Of a stretch of DNA of 5,843 bases, positions 5,052-5,843 are shown piece after piece (position 1 is the stretch's first letter; each line of letters opens with the position of its first letter). The DNA comes from Paludibacteraceae bacterium. GTDB lineage: Bacteria; Bacteroidota; Bacteroidia; Bacteroidales; Paludibacteraceae. The notes below the pieces were generated by a model that was not told where the DNA came from, searched no databases, and was given only the letters and a program-made list of their open reading frames with translations. A program made the translations under genes and the position numbers. The stretch covers positions 1 through 5,843 of the forward strand of contig JAGCQO010000071.1 in assembly GCA_017965125.1 (NCBI GenBank). Reading direction: 5' to 3'.

Positions 5052-5843
5052 TTGCCTCTCGTTACACTCGTTACGCCCTTGATGTTGGCTATCTGCCTTT
5101 GCAGGTTCTCGAAGTCCTTGAGGTCGCTGACGAGCACAGTCACCATGCCGTTGAACACACCGTCCTTTGAATCGACCGAGAACGAACGCAGCGTCAGCTT
5201 GTCGCTTTTCTGTATGAGCGACGTGATGTAGGTCACGATGCCTATGTCGTCCTTGCCCACGATGTGGAGCGTGACAGGGTACTGGCTGCCGCCCTTGCCC
5301 GACCATTTCGCGCGGACGATTCTGTATCCGAACTTGGTTATGAGCTGCGGAGCGTTAAGGCAGTCCATCCTGTGTATCTTGATGCCGCCTGTGGCAGAGA
5401 CGAATCCGAAGACCTTGTCGCCGTAGATCGGGTTGCAGCACTTGGCTAATTTGTACTCGATGCCGGTGAGGTCCTTGTCGATGACTAAGACGTCGTCGTT
5501 GCCTTTGCCTATGCCGACTTCCTCGTTGAGGTTGGTGTCGCTCACGTAGTTGCCGGCGCTCTTGTTCTCAGGGTTGTCGAGATACTCGGTTTCCTTCTTG
5601 TGCTCGGCCAGCAGCAGGTCGCGGAATTGCTGCATGTTCACCTTCTCCTGCGCCACGCCTTGATAGAACTCGGTCACGGTTTTGTATCCGAGTTTCTTCA
5701 TCGCGCGCATGATCTCGCCTTCCGAATACTCGATTTTCCAGTTCTTCAGCTTTCTGTCTAATATTTCCTTTCCTGCGTCGGCGTCCTTTGTCTCTATGTC
5801 CTTGAGCACCTGCTTGATTTTCGTCTTCGCCTTTCCAGTCACC
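5048..5843 (-). CDS. RelA/SpoT-family (p)ppGpp synthetase/hydrolase, C-terminal part only (5' end outside window)
   Basis: The last 264 or so residues of an RSH protein; full-length members are about 740 residues, so the hydrolase, synthetase and TGS domains lie beyond the right edge. The frame is open to the edge, and the GTG at 5842 is an internal Val codon of the VTGKAKTKIKQVLK segment, which normally follows TGS. Next come an alpha-helical domain (about 20-90 of the visible part), a low-complexity linker (90-115), and a zinc-finger-like domain with LAKCCNPIYGDKVFGFV (132-148, C135 and C136) and KIHRMDC (155-161, H157 and C161), the conserved Cys-Cys...His...Cys set. A C-terminal ACT domain (about 188-264) starts with YPVTLHIVGKDDIGIV. 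This regulatory half contacts the ribosome and controls the switch between making and degrading the stringent-response alarmone. Bacteroidota usually carry one bifunctional Rel; whether this copy is bifunctional cannot be judged from its C-terminus. Confidence 0.93.
   Translation of the reverse strand, partial: VTGKAKTKIKQVLKDIETKDADAGKEILDRKLKNWKIEYSEGEIMRAMKKLGYKTVTEFYQGVAQEKVNMQQFRDLLLAEHKKETEYLDNPENKSAGNYVSDTNLNEEVGIGKGNDDVLVIDKDLTGIEYKLAKCCNPIYGDKVFGFVSATGGIKIHRMDCLNAPQLITKFGYRIVRAKWSGKGGSQYPVTLHIVGKDDIGIVTYITSLIQKSDKLTLRSFSVDSKDGVFNGMVTVLVSDLKDFENLQRQIANIKGVTSVTRGN

Noticed and set aside
5840..5842. GTG at the right edge as the start of the rel-like gene
   Set aside because: The frame is open to the edge, and VTGKAKTKIKQVLK is an internal RSH segment that follows the TGS domain, so the gene continues beyond the window.

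Overview
The window looks like chromosomal DNA of a Bacteroidales bacterium (phylum Bacteroidota). The evidence is the gldD-gldE-ssb gene cluster typical of that phylum, A-rich leaders without clear Shine-Dalgarno sequences, and promoter boxes of the Bacteroidota type (TTTG about 20 nt upstream of TAnnTTTG). Genus cannot be fixed from the sequence. It carries seven genes, two of them cut by the window edges, and no tRNA, rRNA, CRISPR array, insertion sequence or phage gene that I can see.

Left block (1-2263, minus strand, read right to left): ssb (single-stranded DNA-binding protein), a hairpin, gldE (CNNM/CBS/CorC-type membrane protein) and gldD (lipoprotein, its 3' end outside the window). 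gldE and gldD are 6 nt apart and surely co-transcribed. ssb and gldE are separated by a strong hairpin that may end or attenuate the ssb transcript. ssb lacks the usual acidic C-terminal tip, and gldE appears to start at TTG.

Middle block (2264-4113, plus strand): a divergent intergenic region with one TATTTTTG -7 box on each strand leads leftward into ssb and rightward into menA (menaquinone biosynthesis, membrane prenyltransferase). menA is followed by a gene for a small secreted protein that is probably an outer-membrane beta-barrel of unknown function.

Right block (4114-5843): a good rho-independent terminator is interleaved with a near-perfect promoter. This promoter drives a lipoprotein gene of the periplasmic binding protein fold whose sequence resembles cyclohexadienyl (arogenate/prephenate) dehydratase PheC more than a transporter subunit. 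It converges on the C-terminal part of a RelA/SpoT-family (p)ppGpp synthetase/hydrolase gene on the minus strand; the two stop codons share one TTAA.

Apart from gldE-gldD the genes do not form one pathway: this is mostly core housekeeping and envelope DNA. I see no clearly new multi-gene system. The most interesting points are the PheC-like lipoprotein, the tail-less SSB and the compact regulatory architecture.
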